A DNA stretch of 64,000 nucleotides from Hymenobacter sublimis (lineage in GTDB: Bacteria; Bacteroidota; Bacteroidia; Cytophagales; Hymenobacteraceae): the NCBI RefSeq assembly GCF_023101345.1, contig NZ_CP095848.1, positions 929,501 through 993,500 of the forward strand. The letters are read 5' to 3'. Both the position numbers and the translations under genes were made by a program. Below the pieces are notes generated by a model that saw only the letters and a program-made list of their open reading frames with translations, was not told where the DNA came from and made no database searches. Shown here one piece after another: positions 1 to 8,814 of this stretch; positions within the stretch are counted from its first letter, which is position 1, and every line of letters begins with the position of its first letter.

Positions 1-1
1 G

Positions 2-1000
2 CCCGGGGTTGATGGCATTTGGAATGACCCGGTCAGCCTAGGCGCCGTTATCAATTCTCCTGGTTTCGACTTTGCTCCCTGGCTGGCTCCCGATGGCAAG
101 ACGCTGTACTTCAGCTCCTACGGCCACGCCGGCTACGGCAGCGCCGATATCTTCGTCAGCCAACGCCTCGACGACTCCTGGACCCGCTGGAGCGAGCCGC
201 GCAACGTAGGTGCCCCCCTGAATGGCCCCGGCTTCGATGCCTACCTAAGCCTTTCCGCCGATGGCAAGCAGGCGTATTATGCTGCCTCGCGCACGGCCAA
301 CGGCCCCGCCGATTTGTTTCGCACGGTGACGGGGGTAGCCCCGAGCGACACGGCCCGCCCCGCTCCGCCCGAGCCTGTAGCTCCCGCCGTGGCCGCTCGT
401 ACCCTGCTAACGGGGCGGACCCTGGATGCCAAAACGCGGCAGCCCCTGGCCACGGAAGTGAAAGCCATTCGGCTGGGTAACGACTTGGCTTTCAACGCCA
501 CGGCCCGCACCGATGTGGCGGGAGGCAATTACCAGCTTACGCTGCCGCCCGGCCGCTACCGCCTGCTGGCTTCGCGCGCGGGCTACCTCACGGCCACCGA
601 TACGGTTACGATGAGCGGCTCCCGCGCCCTGGAGTTGCTGCTGGTGCCGGCCGCCGTGGGCTCCAGTCTGGAATTGCCAACGCTAATCTTCGCCCAGGGC
701 AAATACAACCTGCTGCCCGCTTCCTACACTGAACTGAACCGCCTAGCTCGCACTCTGCAGGACAACCCCACGGTCAATATTCGCCTGGAGGGCCACACCG
801 ATAACCAGGGCCGGCCCGACCTGAACGTGAAGCTCTCCGAGGAGCGTGTGGCCGAGGTGAAGCGCTACCTCGTGACGCGCGGCATCCCCACCACTCGCAT
901 CAGCACCATTGGCTACGGCGGCAGCCGCCCCCGGGCATCCAACGAAAAAGAGGAAACCCGCAAGCTGAATCGGCGCGTAGAGTTTACGATTGTGAAGTAG
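2..1000 (+). CDS. OmpA-family envelope protein with PD40 repeats (5' end missing)
   Basis: The reading frame is open from the left edge, so the N-terminus lies outside the window. The visible part starts with PD40/WD40-like beta-propeller repeats (a DGKTLYFSS-type motif followed by GSADIF, then a second copy with DGKQAYYA and ADLF). Next comes a CarboxypepD_reg-like beta-sandwich starting near LTGRTLDAKTRQPL, and the protein ends in an OmpA C-terminal peptidoglycan-binding domain (EGHTDNQG, then LSEERVAEVKRYLV and NRRVEF). This architecture is common in Bacteroidota, where such proteins anchor the outer membrane to peptidoglycan. Some relatives belong to the gliding/T9SS apparatus (PorE-like). 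The exact role here is inferred only. The G-rich sequence beginning at the stop codon is discussed in the findings. Confidence 0.9.
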   Translation, partial: PGVDGIWNDPVSLGAVINSPGFDFAPWLAPDGKTLYFSSYGHAGYGSADIFVSQRLDDSWTRWSEPRNVGAPLNGPGFDAYLSLSADGKQAYYAASRTANGPADLFRTVTGVAPSDTARPAPPEPVAPAVAARTLLTGRTLDAKTRQPLATEVKAIRLGNDLAFNATARTDVAGGNYQLTLPPGRYRLLASRAGYLTATDTVTMSGSRALELLLVPAAVGSSLELPTLIFAQGKYNLLPASYTELNRLARTLQDNPTVNIRLEGHTDNQGRPDLNVKLSEERVAEVKRYLVTRGIPTTRISTIGYGGSRPRASNEKEETRKLNRRVEFTIVK

Positions 1001-1128
1001 GGTCTTGGGAATGGAGGGCCTTGGTTATAACGCTTGTTTGTCCATGACTGACTGTCAGATTCAAAGCAATAGCAATCGGTGTCGAAAAAACCAGGAGTTT
1101 ACCAACCTCAGGCAGCCAAGCGCATATA

Positions 1129-1152
1129 CCCAATTTCCCAATCTCCCAAAAC
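1129..1152 (+). repeat. Three 8-bp C-rich tandem units before a start codon
   Basis: CCCAATTT, CCCAATCT and CCCAAAAC follow each other directly and end 5 bases before the ATG at 1158. The stretch contains no G on the coding strand. TCCCAAAACCCT at 1144-1155 can pair with AGGGTCTTGGGA at 999-1010, next to the upstream stop codon, with one mismatch. Confidence 0.6.
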
Positions 1153-1157
1153 CCTCA

Positions 1158-2075
1158 ATGATGCAGGCTCTTATTCGTCACGAAGCAGTGTTGCCGAAGC
1201 TACCCTCGGCTTCGGGAGTGGAGGTAGTCGGTAACGTGGCCTACGTCATCGGCGACGATGCACCCTACCTGTATCAGCTGGATGCGGCCACCTTGGCGGC
1301 GGGCGCGCCCACCCGGCTTTTCGAAACGGCACACTTCAGCAGCGGCCGAATTCCGAAGGAACTGAAGCTGGATCTGGAATGCCTCACCGCCCTGACTACC
1401 CCTACCGGCGAGACTGGCCTGCTGGTGCTGGGCTCGGGGGCTACGGCCGCGCGCGAGCAGGGCTTTTGGGTGCCGCTGCCCAAAACCGGCGGTGCCGGCG
1501 CCGTGTACCCCATTTCCTTGAGCGGACTGTACGCGGCCTTGCGGGCAGTGCTACCCGCCGGCGTGGTTCTGAACCTGGAGGCGGCGGCGGCTACCACTAC
1601 GGAGCTTCTGCTGTTTCAGCGCACCGTGGGCTCGGCGGCCGGTAACCTATTGTTTCGTCTGCCCCTGGAGGCCGCGCTGGCGTATTTGCAGCACCGTAGC
1701 CCGCAGGTTCCGTCGGTGCAGGCCCAGCTGTTTGAGCTGCCCGTCATTGATGGGAAGCCCGCCGGTTTTTCCGGGGCTACCTGGTTTGAGGATAGACTAT
1801 TTGTAACGGCCTCGGTAGAAGACACCCAGGATGCCGTGCTCGACGGGGCCGTGCTGGGCTCGTTTGTGGGCGTGCTGCAGATGGCCAACCGGGCAGCAAA
1901 AGTGTTGCCCGTGCAATTGGCTCGGCTGGAGCTGCCCGGCGGCCGCGCCTACCGAGGTAAAGTGGAAAGCGTGGCTGGGCGTCGGCGCCTGGGCCCAAAA
2001 CACTATGAGCTGCTGCTGGTAACCGACGATGATGCGGGCGGCTCCACGGCCGTAACGGTGGAGCTGAGTTTATAA
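1158..2075 (+). CDS. Conserved uncharacterised protein (possibly DUF6929-like)
   Basis: About 305 residues if translation starts at the first of two adjacent ATG codons (1158 or 1161). The open frame reaches back to 1005, but that part overlaps the C-rich tandem repeat and has no protein-like composition. No signal peptide or membrane segment is evident. The N-terminus has a PSASGVEVVGNVAYVIGDD-type strand-turn pattern and later segments (LDLECLTAL, GLLVLGSGA, FSGATWFEDRLFVTASVE) resemble beta-propeller blades. My impression is a member of the DUF6929-type family of Bacteroidota, but I could not confirm this and no function can be assigned. A strong terminator follows at 2115. Confidence 0.75.
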   Translation: MMQALIRHEAVLPKLPSASGVEVVGNVAYVIGDDAPYLYQLDAATLAAGAPTRLFETAHFSSGRIPKELKLDLECLTALTTPTGETGLLVLGSGATAAREQGFWVPLPKTGGAGAVYPISLSGLYAALRAVLPAGVVLNLEAAAATTTELLLFQRTVGSAAGNLLFRLPLEAALAYLQHRSPQVPSVQAQLFELPVIDGKPAGFSGATWFEDRLFVTASVEDTQDAVLDGAVLGSFVGVLQMANRAAKVLPVQLARLELPGGRAYRGKVESVAGRRRLGPKHYELLLVTDDDAGGSTAVTVELSL

Positions 2076-2114
2076 ACCACCTACAAATTTCGGGAGAAAG
2101 GCAACGGCTAAGCG

Positions 2115-2169
2115 AAAAACCGCATCCGGCGTTCTGGAAGTCATTCCGGGCCGCCGGATGCGGTTTTTT
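2115..2169 (+). terminator. Rho-independent terminator
   Basis: Perfect 17-bp inverted repeat. The arms at 2115-2131 and 2152-2168 have the core CCGCATCCGGCG and its complement, with a 20-base loop and T-run. It closes the preceding gene and ends about 23 bases before the next start codon. Confidence 0.85.
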
Positions 2170-2191
2170 GTCACCCTTACCTTCTTGCCAG

Positions 2192-5185
2192 ATGCTGTAT
2201 TCCCGACTTAAACCCGTGTTTGGCGGGGCCCTATTTCTGCTCGCACTGGGCGTGTACTGGGCCACGCTGGAGCCCACCGCCTCCTTCTGGGACTGCGGCG
2301 AGTTTACCGCTAGTGCCTACAAGCTGCTGGTGCCGCATCCGCCCGGCGCCCCACTCTACCTACTGCTGGGTCGGCTGGCTTCCCTGTTAGCTGCCGGGGA
2401 GCCAACCCGGGTGCCGGTGCTGGTGAATCTGGTTTCGGCAGTGGCTAGTGCCGCTACTGTTACCCTGCTGTTCGGCATCATCACGGATCTGGCAGCAAAG
2501 CTCCTGCGGCCGGCCCAGGCTGCGGAGCTCATGCCCGGTACGGCAACTGCCCTGGTGCTAGGTAGTGGGGTAGTGGGGGCGCTGGCGCTTACCTTCTCTG
2601 ACTCGTTCTGGTTTAACGCCGTGGAAGCGGAAGTGTATGCCCTTTCTACCCTGGGCACGGCCCTGGTGGTGTGGCTAATGCTACAGTGGGAAAAGCGCGC
2701 CGACGAGGCCGACTCGGACCGGTGGCTAGTGCTCATTGCCTACGTCATTGGCCTGGGCATTGGGGTGCACCTGCTGAATCTGCTGGCCATTCCGGTGCTG
2801 AGCGTGGTGTGGTACTTCCGCCGCACGGCGCAACCCACAAGACGGGGTACTATACTGGCACTATTAGGGGGTAGCGGGCTGGTGCTATTGGTGCTGGAAG
2901 GCATTATTCCGGGCTTGCCTACCCTGGCTGGGGCCAGTGAGGTGTTCTTCGTGAACACCTTCGGGCTACCTTATAACTCGGGGCTCCTGCTGTTTTTGCT
3001 GGCCGGGCTGGGGGCATTGCTGCTGGCGCTTCGGTGGGCTTACCAGCAGGGTCGGCGCGGGTTGCACACGGCCCTGCTGGCCCTGGTATTCGTGCTCATT
3101 GGCTACTCCAGCTACCTGATTGTGCCCATCCGCAGCTCTTTCAGCCCTACCATCAACGAAAACGCGCCCAACGAAATCCTCTCCTTCGTGAGCTACCTGA
3201 AGCGCGAGCAGTACGGCGACCGGCCCCTGCTCTACGGGCCCCACCTGTTTGCCCAGGCCGTAGCCCAGGAGGACGGGGCGCCGCGCTACACCCGCCAAAA
3301 CGGCCGTTACATCATCACGGACCACCGTCCGGAGCTGCGCTATGAGGCCCCCGATAAAGTGCTGCTGCCTCGCATCTACGCCGGCCCGGCCGGGACTAGC
3401 CCTGAGCTGGTGCGCCAGTACCGCAAGTGGGTTACTGACCTGGAAGAAGGCCGCAAGCCTACCATGACGCAGAACCTGAGCTTCCTGTGGCAGTACCAGT
3501 TCGGGCACATGTTCTGGCGCTATTTCGGCTGGAACTTCATCGGGCGGGAAAGCGACGTGCAGCACGCGGGCGTACTCTGGCCCTGGGCTACTACCCAGGC
3601 GGTGCCGGCCAGCGTGGCCGAAAACCGGGGCCGTAACGCCCTGCTCGCCTTGCCATTCCTGTTGGGGGTAGCCGGCTTGGTGTGGCAGCTGCGCCGCAAC
3701 GGGCGGCAGGCTCTGGTGGTGGGGCTGCTGTTTCTGCTGACCGGCCTGGCCATTGTGTTCTATCTCAACCAGCCGCCCCAGGAGCCTCGGGAGCGGGACT
3801 ACACCTTTGCCGGCGCTACCCTGGCCTTCTGCATCTGGATTGGGCTGGGCGTGCCGGCTTTGCACGCCGCCCTGGGTCGCCTGCTTTCGGCTAGCCGGCC
3901 GCGGGTGCTGCTGGCTTCGGCACTAGGATTGCTCGTACCAACCCTCATGGCCACGGAAGGCTGGGACGACCACGACCGGACCGGACGCTTCAGCTCCGTC
4001 GACTACGCCAAAAACGTGCTCAACACCCTGGCCCCCAATGCCATTCTGGTTACGGAGGGCGACAACGACACCTTCCCGCTCTGGTACGCCCAGGAGGTGG
4101 AAGGCGTGCGCCCCGATGTGCGCGTGCTGGTATCCAGCTATTTAAACACCGATTGGTACGTGGAGCAGATGCGCCAGCGCAGCTACCAGTCGGCTCCGCT
4201 ACCCCTGTCCATTAGCCCGGCCCACTACCGCCAGGGCACCAATGATTACCTGCCCTTCGTAGAAAATCCCGCCGTGCGCGAGCTGAACGTGCGCGAGTTT
4301 GTGCAACTGGTGGAGCAAAACAGCCCCCTGCTGCAGGTTAGCTACGGCGACGGTTCCCGAACCCTGCTTTCTTACCCCGCTACCCACCTGGTACTACCCG
4401 TTGATACGGCCGCGGTGCGGCGCAGCGGCATGGTACCCCCGGAGCGGCTGGCCCAGATAGTTTCGCGCCTGGAGTGGGACGTGAGCCGGGGGGCGCTGGA
4501 AAAGCGGGAGCTGGCCTTACTCGATGTGCTGGCTACCAACAACTGGCAGCGGCCGGTGTACTTTGCCAATACCGTAAGCCCAGCCACCCGCATGGGCCTG
4601 GAGCCCTACCTGCAGCTGGAGGGGCTGGCCTGTCGGGTGTTGCCGTGCCGCGCCCCAGCCGCGCTCCGGCCAGAGTTGCGCTTGCCAGAGGAAGGAGAAG
4701 TAGCAAAAGACTTGCTCTATGACTCCCTGATGCGCAAGTACAGCTACCGCAACCTCAACAACCCCAAGGTGTACTACGATGAAAATCAGCGCTTCACCCT
4801 AAGCGGCTACCGGGAGCAGTTTGCCCGCCTGGCCCGCGCCTACGTGGAGGCCGGCAACCACCCTCGCGCCCGCAAAGTGCTGCAAAAGTGCCTAACAGTG
4901 CTGCCCGACACGGCCCTGCCCTACGACGCCTACACCCCTGACCTGGTGCCTTCCTTGGTGGCAGTGGGCGAAAGCCACCGGGCCCGCGAAATCATGGACA
5001 CACTCACAACCCGCACCACCCAACACCTAGCCCACTACGCCGCCCGCCCCGATGCCGCCCTGTTTGAGCGGGAAATCGGAATGCAGCTCTTCACGCTCCA
5101 GCACCTGTACCTGGCCGCCGCCGACACCAATGATGCGGCCCGGGCTACTGCGCTGGCCGGAATTCTGCGGCAGTACGGCGGGTAA
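2192..5185 (+). CDS. DUF2723 integral membrane protein (putative protein O-mannosyltransferase-like)
   Basis: About 997 residues from the ATG at 2192. An upstream in-frame TTG at 2168 lies inside the terminator and is unlikely. The N-terminal half has many hydrophobic segments and carries the DUF2723 signature FWDCGEFTASAYKLLVPHPP near residues 28-47, with the aspartate/glutamate pair typical of GT39/GT83-type glycosyltransferases. A second membrane block follows near residues 480-600, then a soluble C-terminal region with a TPR-like stretch (ARAYVEAGNHPRARKVLQKCL). The family is known from eukaryotic TMEM260, a protein O-mannosyltransferase, and is common in Bacteroidota. A role in glycosylating exported proteins is inferred from the family. 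It stands alone, not in an evident operon. Confidence 0.88.
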   Translation: MLYSRLKPVFGGALFLLALGVYWATLEPTASFWDCGEFTASAYKLLVPHPPGAPLYLLLGRLASLLAAGEPTRVPVLVNLVSAVASAATVTLLFGIITDLAAKLLRPAQAAELMPGTATALVLGSGVVGALALTFSDSFWFNAVEAEVYALSTLGTALVVWLMLQWEKRADEADSDRWLVLIAYVIGLGIGVHLLNLLAIPVLSVVWYFRRTAQPTRRGTILALLGGSGLVLLVLEGIIPGLPTLAGASEVFFVNTFGLPYNSGLLLFLLAGLGALLLALRWAYQQGRRGLHTALLALVFVLIGYSSYLIVPIRSSFSPTINENAPNEILSFVSYLKREQYGDRPLLYGPHLFAQAVAQEDGAPRYTRQNGRYIITDHRPELRYEAPDKVLLPRIYAGPAGTSPELVRQYRKWVTDLEEGRKPTMTQNLSFLWQYQFGHMFWRYFGWNFIGRESDVQHAGVLWPWATTQAVPASVAENRGRNALLALPFLLGVAGLVWQLRRNGRQALVVGLLFLLTGLAIVFYLNQPPQEPRERDYTFAGATLAFCIWIGLGVPALHAALGRLLSASRPRVLLASALGLLVPTLMATEGWDDHDRTGRFSSVDYAKNVLNTLAPNAILVTEGDNDTFPLWYAQEVEGVRPDVRVLVSSYLNTDWYVEQMRQRSYQSAPLPLSISPAHYRQGTNDYLPFVENPAVRELNVREFVQLVEQNSPLLQVSYGDGSRTLLSYPATHLVLPVDTAAVRRSGMVPPERLAQIVSRLEWDVSRGALEKRELALLDVLATNNWQRPVYFANTVSPATRMGLEPYLQLEGLACRVLPCRAPAALRPELRLPEEGEVAKDLLYDSLMRKYSYRNLNNPKVYYDENQRFTLSGYREQFARLARAYVEAGNHPRARKVLQKCLTVLPDTALPYDAYTPDLVPSLVAVGESHRAREIMDTLTTRTTQHLAHYAARPDAALFEREIGMQLFTLQHLYLAAADTNDAARATALAGILRQYGG

Positions 5186-5322
5186 ATGGGGCGAGCTTGC
5201 AAGTGCGCATCAGGTCAGCTTTAACTAGTAAAGAAAGAGGTGCAATTCGTTGGTGGGTAGGAATTAAGGATGAGTCCAAGGTGTTAAAAGCAAGTAGCCA
5301 ATCTGACTTGTTTTCTGCCTTC

Positions 5323-5601
5323 ATGATTCTCTTCAACACTCGTTTTTTGTACCCCGTTAGCGCCGTGAAGTTGCAGGAGCAGCACGGGTTGCTGCCGGCG
5401 GAGTTTCTGCAAACCATCCAAGCCTTACAGCCTTTCCTGGAAAAGGAAAAAGCCTACGGCGACGTGTGCACCACGCAAGTCACTTCGCCCCGCGGCCGGC
5501 AGTTGGTAGTGCACTACCGCAAAACCTACTCTCCCGAAAATGGCTTTGTGGTAGAAATTTTGGATGCCGAAGTGGTGCGCCCCCTGGCTCAGGCAGCTTA
5601 A
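5323..5601 (+). CDS. Small hypothetical protein
   Basis: About 92 residues if the ATG at 5323 is used. The same frame is open back to 5197, allowing up to 134 residues, so the start is uncertain. The sequence is soluble, with an amphipathic helix-like middle (LLPAEFLQTIQALQPFLEKE) and a beta-rich end (GRQLVVHYRKTYSPENGFVV). I do not recognise a family. Codon usage and GC content resemble the neighbours, and a large bidirectional palindrome follows the stop, so it is probably a real gene. Confidence 0.6.
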   Translation: MILFNTRFLYPVSAVKLQEQHGLLPAEFLQTIQALQPFLEKEKAYGDVCTTQVTSPRGRQLVVHYRKTYSPENGFVVEILDAEVVRPLAQAA

Positions 5602-5655
5602 GCAAAGAACTGCCGCTGCCTTTGGGCGGCGCAAACGCCCTGGAGCAGCATAGAC

Positions 5656-5721
5656 AAAAAAGTGACTCCCACTGTAATCACTGTTCCATGGAACAGTAAT
5701 TACAGTGGGAGTCACTTTTTT
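5656..5721. terminator. 66-bp near-perfect palindrome, bidirectional terminator
   Basis: The two 33-base arms (5656-5688 and 5689-5721) are complementary except for one C/A mismatch at 5679/5698. They are centred on TTCCATGGAA, with A6 at the left end and T6 at the right. The palindrome lies between the convergent stops at 5601 (+) and 5734 (-), so it can end transcription from both sides. It is much longer than a usual intrinsic terminator. Confidence 0.8.
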
Positions 5722-5733
5722 GCACGTTATACT

Positions 5734-6816
5734 TTATGAATTGCGACGCCAGATGAAGCCATCCAGCACATAATGGGTAGCCTGAGGTAGGGCCAACAAG
5801 GGTGTCAGCAGGCAGAGTACGAGGGGGTTGGTAACGGCTGGCAGGTGTTGAAACCAACTGAAAACCAGGCCATGTTCCCGCCAGAGCAGCCCGTCCCAGA
5901 TGCCTTCTTCTAGATAGGCCAATCCGAATAGCAAACCTAGGAACAGCACTACCCCAAACCGGCCCTGCCACCACGTTGGAGTTAGGCGGTGAGGAGTTGT
6001 TGAGGATGCATGGGGGGTGGGCTGACTGCTAACCCAAACCAAGGCTAGATAGGGAATACCGTGAGCTACCACGTTGAGCAGGGTAAAGGCCAGGTCGCCG
6101 TTAAGCAGCACGATGCCCGCGTACCAGGAAGTTGCCGTGCCCAGAATTAGCAGATTGCGCGGCAGGTTCAAGCAGCCGTTTTGCTGGTACTGCCGCGCTT
6201 CCTTGCCTACGTACAGCCCCAGCAAAGCCACGTATAGTACCGTGAGCAGCGCCCGACCCACCGGAAAATCGTGCTGCACAAAGTCACCCTCCACAAACCA
6301 GTTGAAGTTGCGAGGCGAGGACAAATGCCACCAGAGCAGCGGATACAGCGTGGCGGCATAGATAACTGCCTGATCCAATGCTCGGTGTCGAGGTATAGCC
6401 GCTTCCTGCCGCCCATACAGCCGCAGAAAGCCGTACTGTTGCCGCACGAAATGAAATACGGCCGCGTACGCTAACACTCGCCAGAACCAGAGTCCGCTGA
6501 CGTAGTGCAGAGTCACGCCTGCGCTGTAGCAGCCTAGGGGCACAGCCCAGAGCAGCGTCCGGAAGCGCCGACGCCGCACCGGGTCAAGATAGGTCCGAAA
6601 TAGGGTACTATACACGTGGGCAACATCGATAAGCACTACCAGGACCAGCCAAGCCCAAACCGGCATCTGAGCGGAGTTCCGGTATGGCGCAGGTAAGGCG
6701 GCGGCTACCAACAAAGCCAGAAACGGCGGCCCAATAATCCAGAGTCCATCAAACCCGGCCGAACGAATCCAGGATTGAGAAGAACCAGTACGCGGAACAG
6801 GCTGAATAGCAGGCAT
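5734..6816 (-). CDS. Polytopic membrane protein of unknown function
   Basis: 360 residues starting MPAIQPVPRTGSS. About nine to ten hydrophobic segments cover nearly the whole length, with short polar loops (for example FRTYLDPVRRRRFR near 90-105). A conserved-looking HFVRQQYGFLRLYGRQE segment sits near residues 140-156, and further histidines occur in or beside membrane segments (THYVLDG near the C-terminus). This could reflect a metal or haem site, but that is speculation. I do not recognise the family with certainty. The gene is monocistronic, with a shared terminator downstream at 5656-5721. Confidence 0.75.
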   Translation of the reverse strand: MPAIQPVPRTGSSQSWIRSAGFDGLWIIGPPFLALLVAAALPAPYRNSAQMPVWAWLVLVVLIDVAHVYSTLFRTYLDPVRRRRFRTLLWAVPLGCYSAGVTLHYVSGLWFWRVLAYAAVFHFVRQQYGFLRLYGRQEAAIPRHRALDQAVIYAATLYPLLWWHLSSPRNFNWFVEGDFVQHDFPVGRALLTVLYVALLGLYVGKEARQYQQNGCLNLPRNLLILGTATSWYAGIVLLNGDLAFTLLNVVAHGIPYLALVWVSSQPTPHASSTTPHRLTPTWWQGRFGVVLFLGLLFGLAYLEEGIWDGLLWREHGLVFSWFQHLPAVTNPLVLCLLTPLLALPQATHYVLDGFIWRRNS

Positions 6817-6983
6817 GTAAAAAGTAATAAATTAAGCCACCGAAAATAGGAGTTTAGCTCCAATGCCTTGCCACTTAGTACTTTCATTCCGGTTGGTTTT
6901 TAGCCCTGGGCTATAGCATAAGCCGCACATGGGAACGGGTAATACGTATGCCAACACTACCGATTTGGCATAAGAAAATTCAG

Positions 6984-8267
6984 TCACTGACCACTCGTTG
7001 CGGGCCTGCTTTGAAGCAGCTCAGGCTGATAGTTCACGGGCAGAAACTCCCCAAGCTTCTCAAAGCCCCAGTACCCTTCCGTCAGCACTCCTAGCGGGTT
7101 GGTGGCTTGGCCATTGGCCTGCACCAGCACTTGCGGTAATAGCAGGTGTAACACCGAAACCTGCGTGGTGGGCGCCGCCGGAGCCGGTCGGCCTAGGGGC
7201 GCCGTGCGGGCTAGGTGGGCGGCATACGTTGGGTCGGGCTTCTCGCGGCCGTAGCTGACTTGAAGTAAGTCGGGGAATTGCAGGGCCACGCGCTCCGCGT
7301 CTGGGAGTTGCTGCCGGTATGCCTCAGTAGTCAGGGGGCGCGTGTACAGGTACTCCAGCTGGCGCGGCACCGCGGCCAGGGCTTGCAGGGAATCGTCGAA
7401 GCGGGCCGGGTTCAGTAGGCGGCGCGTGGTAGTTTGCTGACGCATAAGGACCAGCAAACTATCGGCCTGGGCGCGGGCCGGATTCACTACCCGGCGCAAG
7501 CGCTGCACTACAAAGCCTTCCTCAGTTACGCGGTTATCGTACACGCTACGCAGAAAATGGGTGAGCGACCCAACGTAGGCCTGGCGGCGGTTTTCCTGCC
7601 AGCGGCGGCGCTGCCGCTCCGATGTGGTCGTGAGGTCCTCCATAATCAGCCAGCCGTAAAACGCCACCCACTGCTGCCGGAAGTTCAGGCGAAAATCCAG
7701 GCCGTAGTACTTGATGCGGTAGCCTAGCGCCCGGTTTTCTACCGTCACGTAATCCGAACAAGTGGCGTGTAGTTCGTTGGCCTCCGGGTCGTAGTGCACG
7801 CGCACGGCCTCTGGGTCGCGGATGCGGCACTGGCGCGAGAAGCTGGTGGCTCCTAGAAACGACTCCACAAACTTGCGGTAGTCGTCTGGGTTGTTGGGGG
7901 TAGGGCGTACCACCACCTCACCGAGGGCTGTGGCCGCCGGTGGGAGCCGGAAGGTGAGGTGCTGGGCGCTGGTAGCTATCAGCACCGGCTGGCGGCGTAG
8001 GCGGTAGCCCAAAAAGGAAGCTACTGCTTCATAGCTGCCCGGTGGCACCCGCTCAAACACAAACCGCCCCGCCTCATCCGTGGTAACGCCTAGGGTAGTA
8101 TTGGCCAAAAATACCGTGCTAAAGGGCAGCGGCTGCTGGGTTAGGGAGTCTAGCACCACGCCGCTGAGCCGGGCCTGCCCCCAGCCCGCAGTGGGCAGGG
8201 TCAGACATGCCACCAGCACAACCAGCAACGTACGGCAGCAGCAAAGCAAACGGCAACAGGTAAGCAT
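6984..8267 (-). CDS. CarboxypepD_reg-like domain outer-envelope protein
   Basis: 427 residues. It begins with a signal peptide (hydrophobic run ending near GWGQA, residue ~31), followed by a CarboxypepD_reg-like domain at about residues 32-115 (LSGVVLDSLTQQPLPFSTVF, then TTDEAGRFVFERVPPGSYEA). The remaining ~310 residues are soluble and resemble the DUF5686-like C-terminal region found with this domain, without the long beta-barrel. Such Bacteroidota proteins are exported to the periplasm or outer membrane, and their function is generally unknown. A tandem palindromic operator lies 66-99 bp upstream of the start, suggesting tight regulation. Confidence 0.82.
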   Translation of the reverse strand: MLTCCRLLCCCRTLLVVLVACLTLPTAGWGQARLSGVVLDSLTQQPLPFSTVFLANTTLGVTTDEAGRFVFERVPPGSYEAVASFLGYRLRRQPVLIATSAQHLTFRLPPAATALGEVVVRPTPNNPDDYRKFVESFLGATSFSRQCRIRDPEAVRVHYDPEANELHATCSDYVTVENRALGYRIKYYGLDFRLNFRQQWVAFYGWLIMEDLTTTSERQRRRWQENRRQAYVGSLTHFLRSVYDNRVTEEGFVVQRLRRVVNPARAQADSLLVLMRQQTTTRRLLNPARFDDSLQALAAVPRQLEYLYTRPLTTEAYRQQLPDAERVALQFPDLLQVSYGREKPDPTYAAHLARTAPLGRPAPAAPTTQVSVLHLLLPQVLVQANGQATNPLGVLTEGYWGFEKLGEFLPVNYQPELLQSRPATSGQ

Positions 8268-8814
8268 GCAAGTAAAGTAAATAGCAAACCGACACCCGTA
8301 TCAAAGGCAGTAGTATCGGTATCAGGCTAATATACGAAATATTCGTATTTCTACGAATATTTCGTAAAATGGTATATGGTGAAGAAGATGCCGAGTTAGG
8401 CAAGGAGTAAACACGGAAGTATAAACCTAGCTATACACCACTCCTCTAGCATTGCACAAAAGCACTTAGTCTATAAGCGGTTCATCGTGAGAAAGCTAGA
8501 CAGTGATTATTGGTGCCCGGTTAATCTCAACGTTGACAATCATAAGGTGGGAGTGGGCCATCGCCGCCTACCTGGGCGAAGAGCCTTGACCTGAGTCCAC
8601 AACGGAATGAAGTTTAGGGCAGATGGGTAAGCTCAACCTCAGGCTGGTAGATAGAGTAGAACGCTAGCAGTTGGGCAACCCTAGCCAATGGCACCGTTTT
8701 CGGCCCCGCCCACTACCTTCGCCGCCTTTCCTTACCCTTGACTTAGCTAAAAGCCGCAACCCGGCTCTTGTTTTCCGTCTTTAGGTTTCTGTTCAGTTTC
8801 CTTTTTCTCCTGTT
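8268..8814. other. 547-bp intergenic region between divergent genes
   Basis: Between the divergent starts of the CarboxypepD_reg protein (8267, leftward) and aspartase (8815, rightward). The left part is AT-rich and holds the tandem palindrome at 8333-8366. The remaining ~450 bp contain no convincing ORF, RNA or repeat. The last 60 bp before aspA are pyrimidine-rich without a clear Shine-Dalgarno site. Confidence 0.6.
8333..8366. promoter_or_regulatory. Double palindromic operator, TACGAA-N3-TTCGTA twice
   Basis: Two perfect dyads, TACGAA-ATA-TTCGTA (8333-8347) and TACGAA-TAT-TTCGTA (8352-8366), are separated by 4 bases, giving a 19-bp centre-to-centre distance (about two helical turns). Together they also form a perfect 15-bp inverted repeat. 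The site is 66 bp upstream of the leftward gene starting at 8267. This is the expected layout for two dimers of a winged-helix repressor. A BlaI/MecI/CopY-type protein is one possibility. The regulator is not encoded nearby. Confidence 0.65.

Noticed and set aside
2966..3865. 299-codon antisense ORF inside the DUF2723 gene
   Set aside because: Composition mirrors the GC-rich codon positions of the opposite strand (many Gln/Pro/His), has no domain or start context, and lies fully within a well-supported gene.
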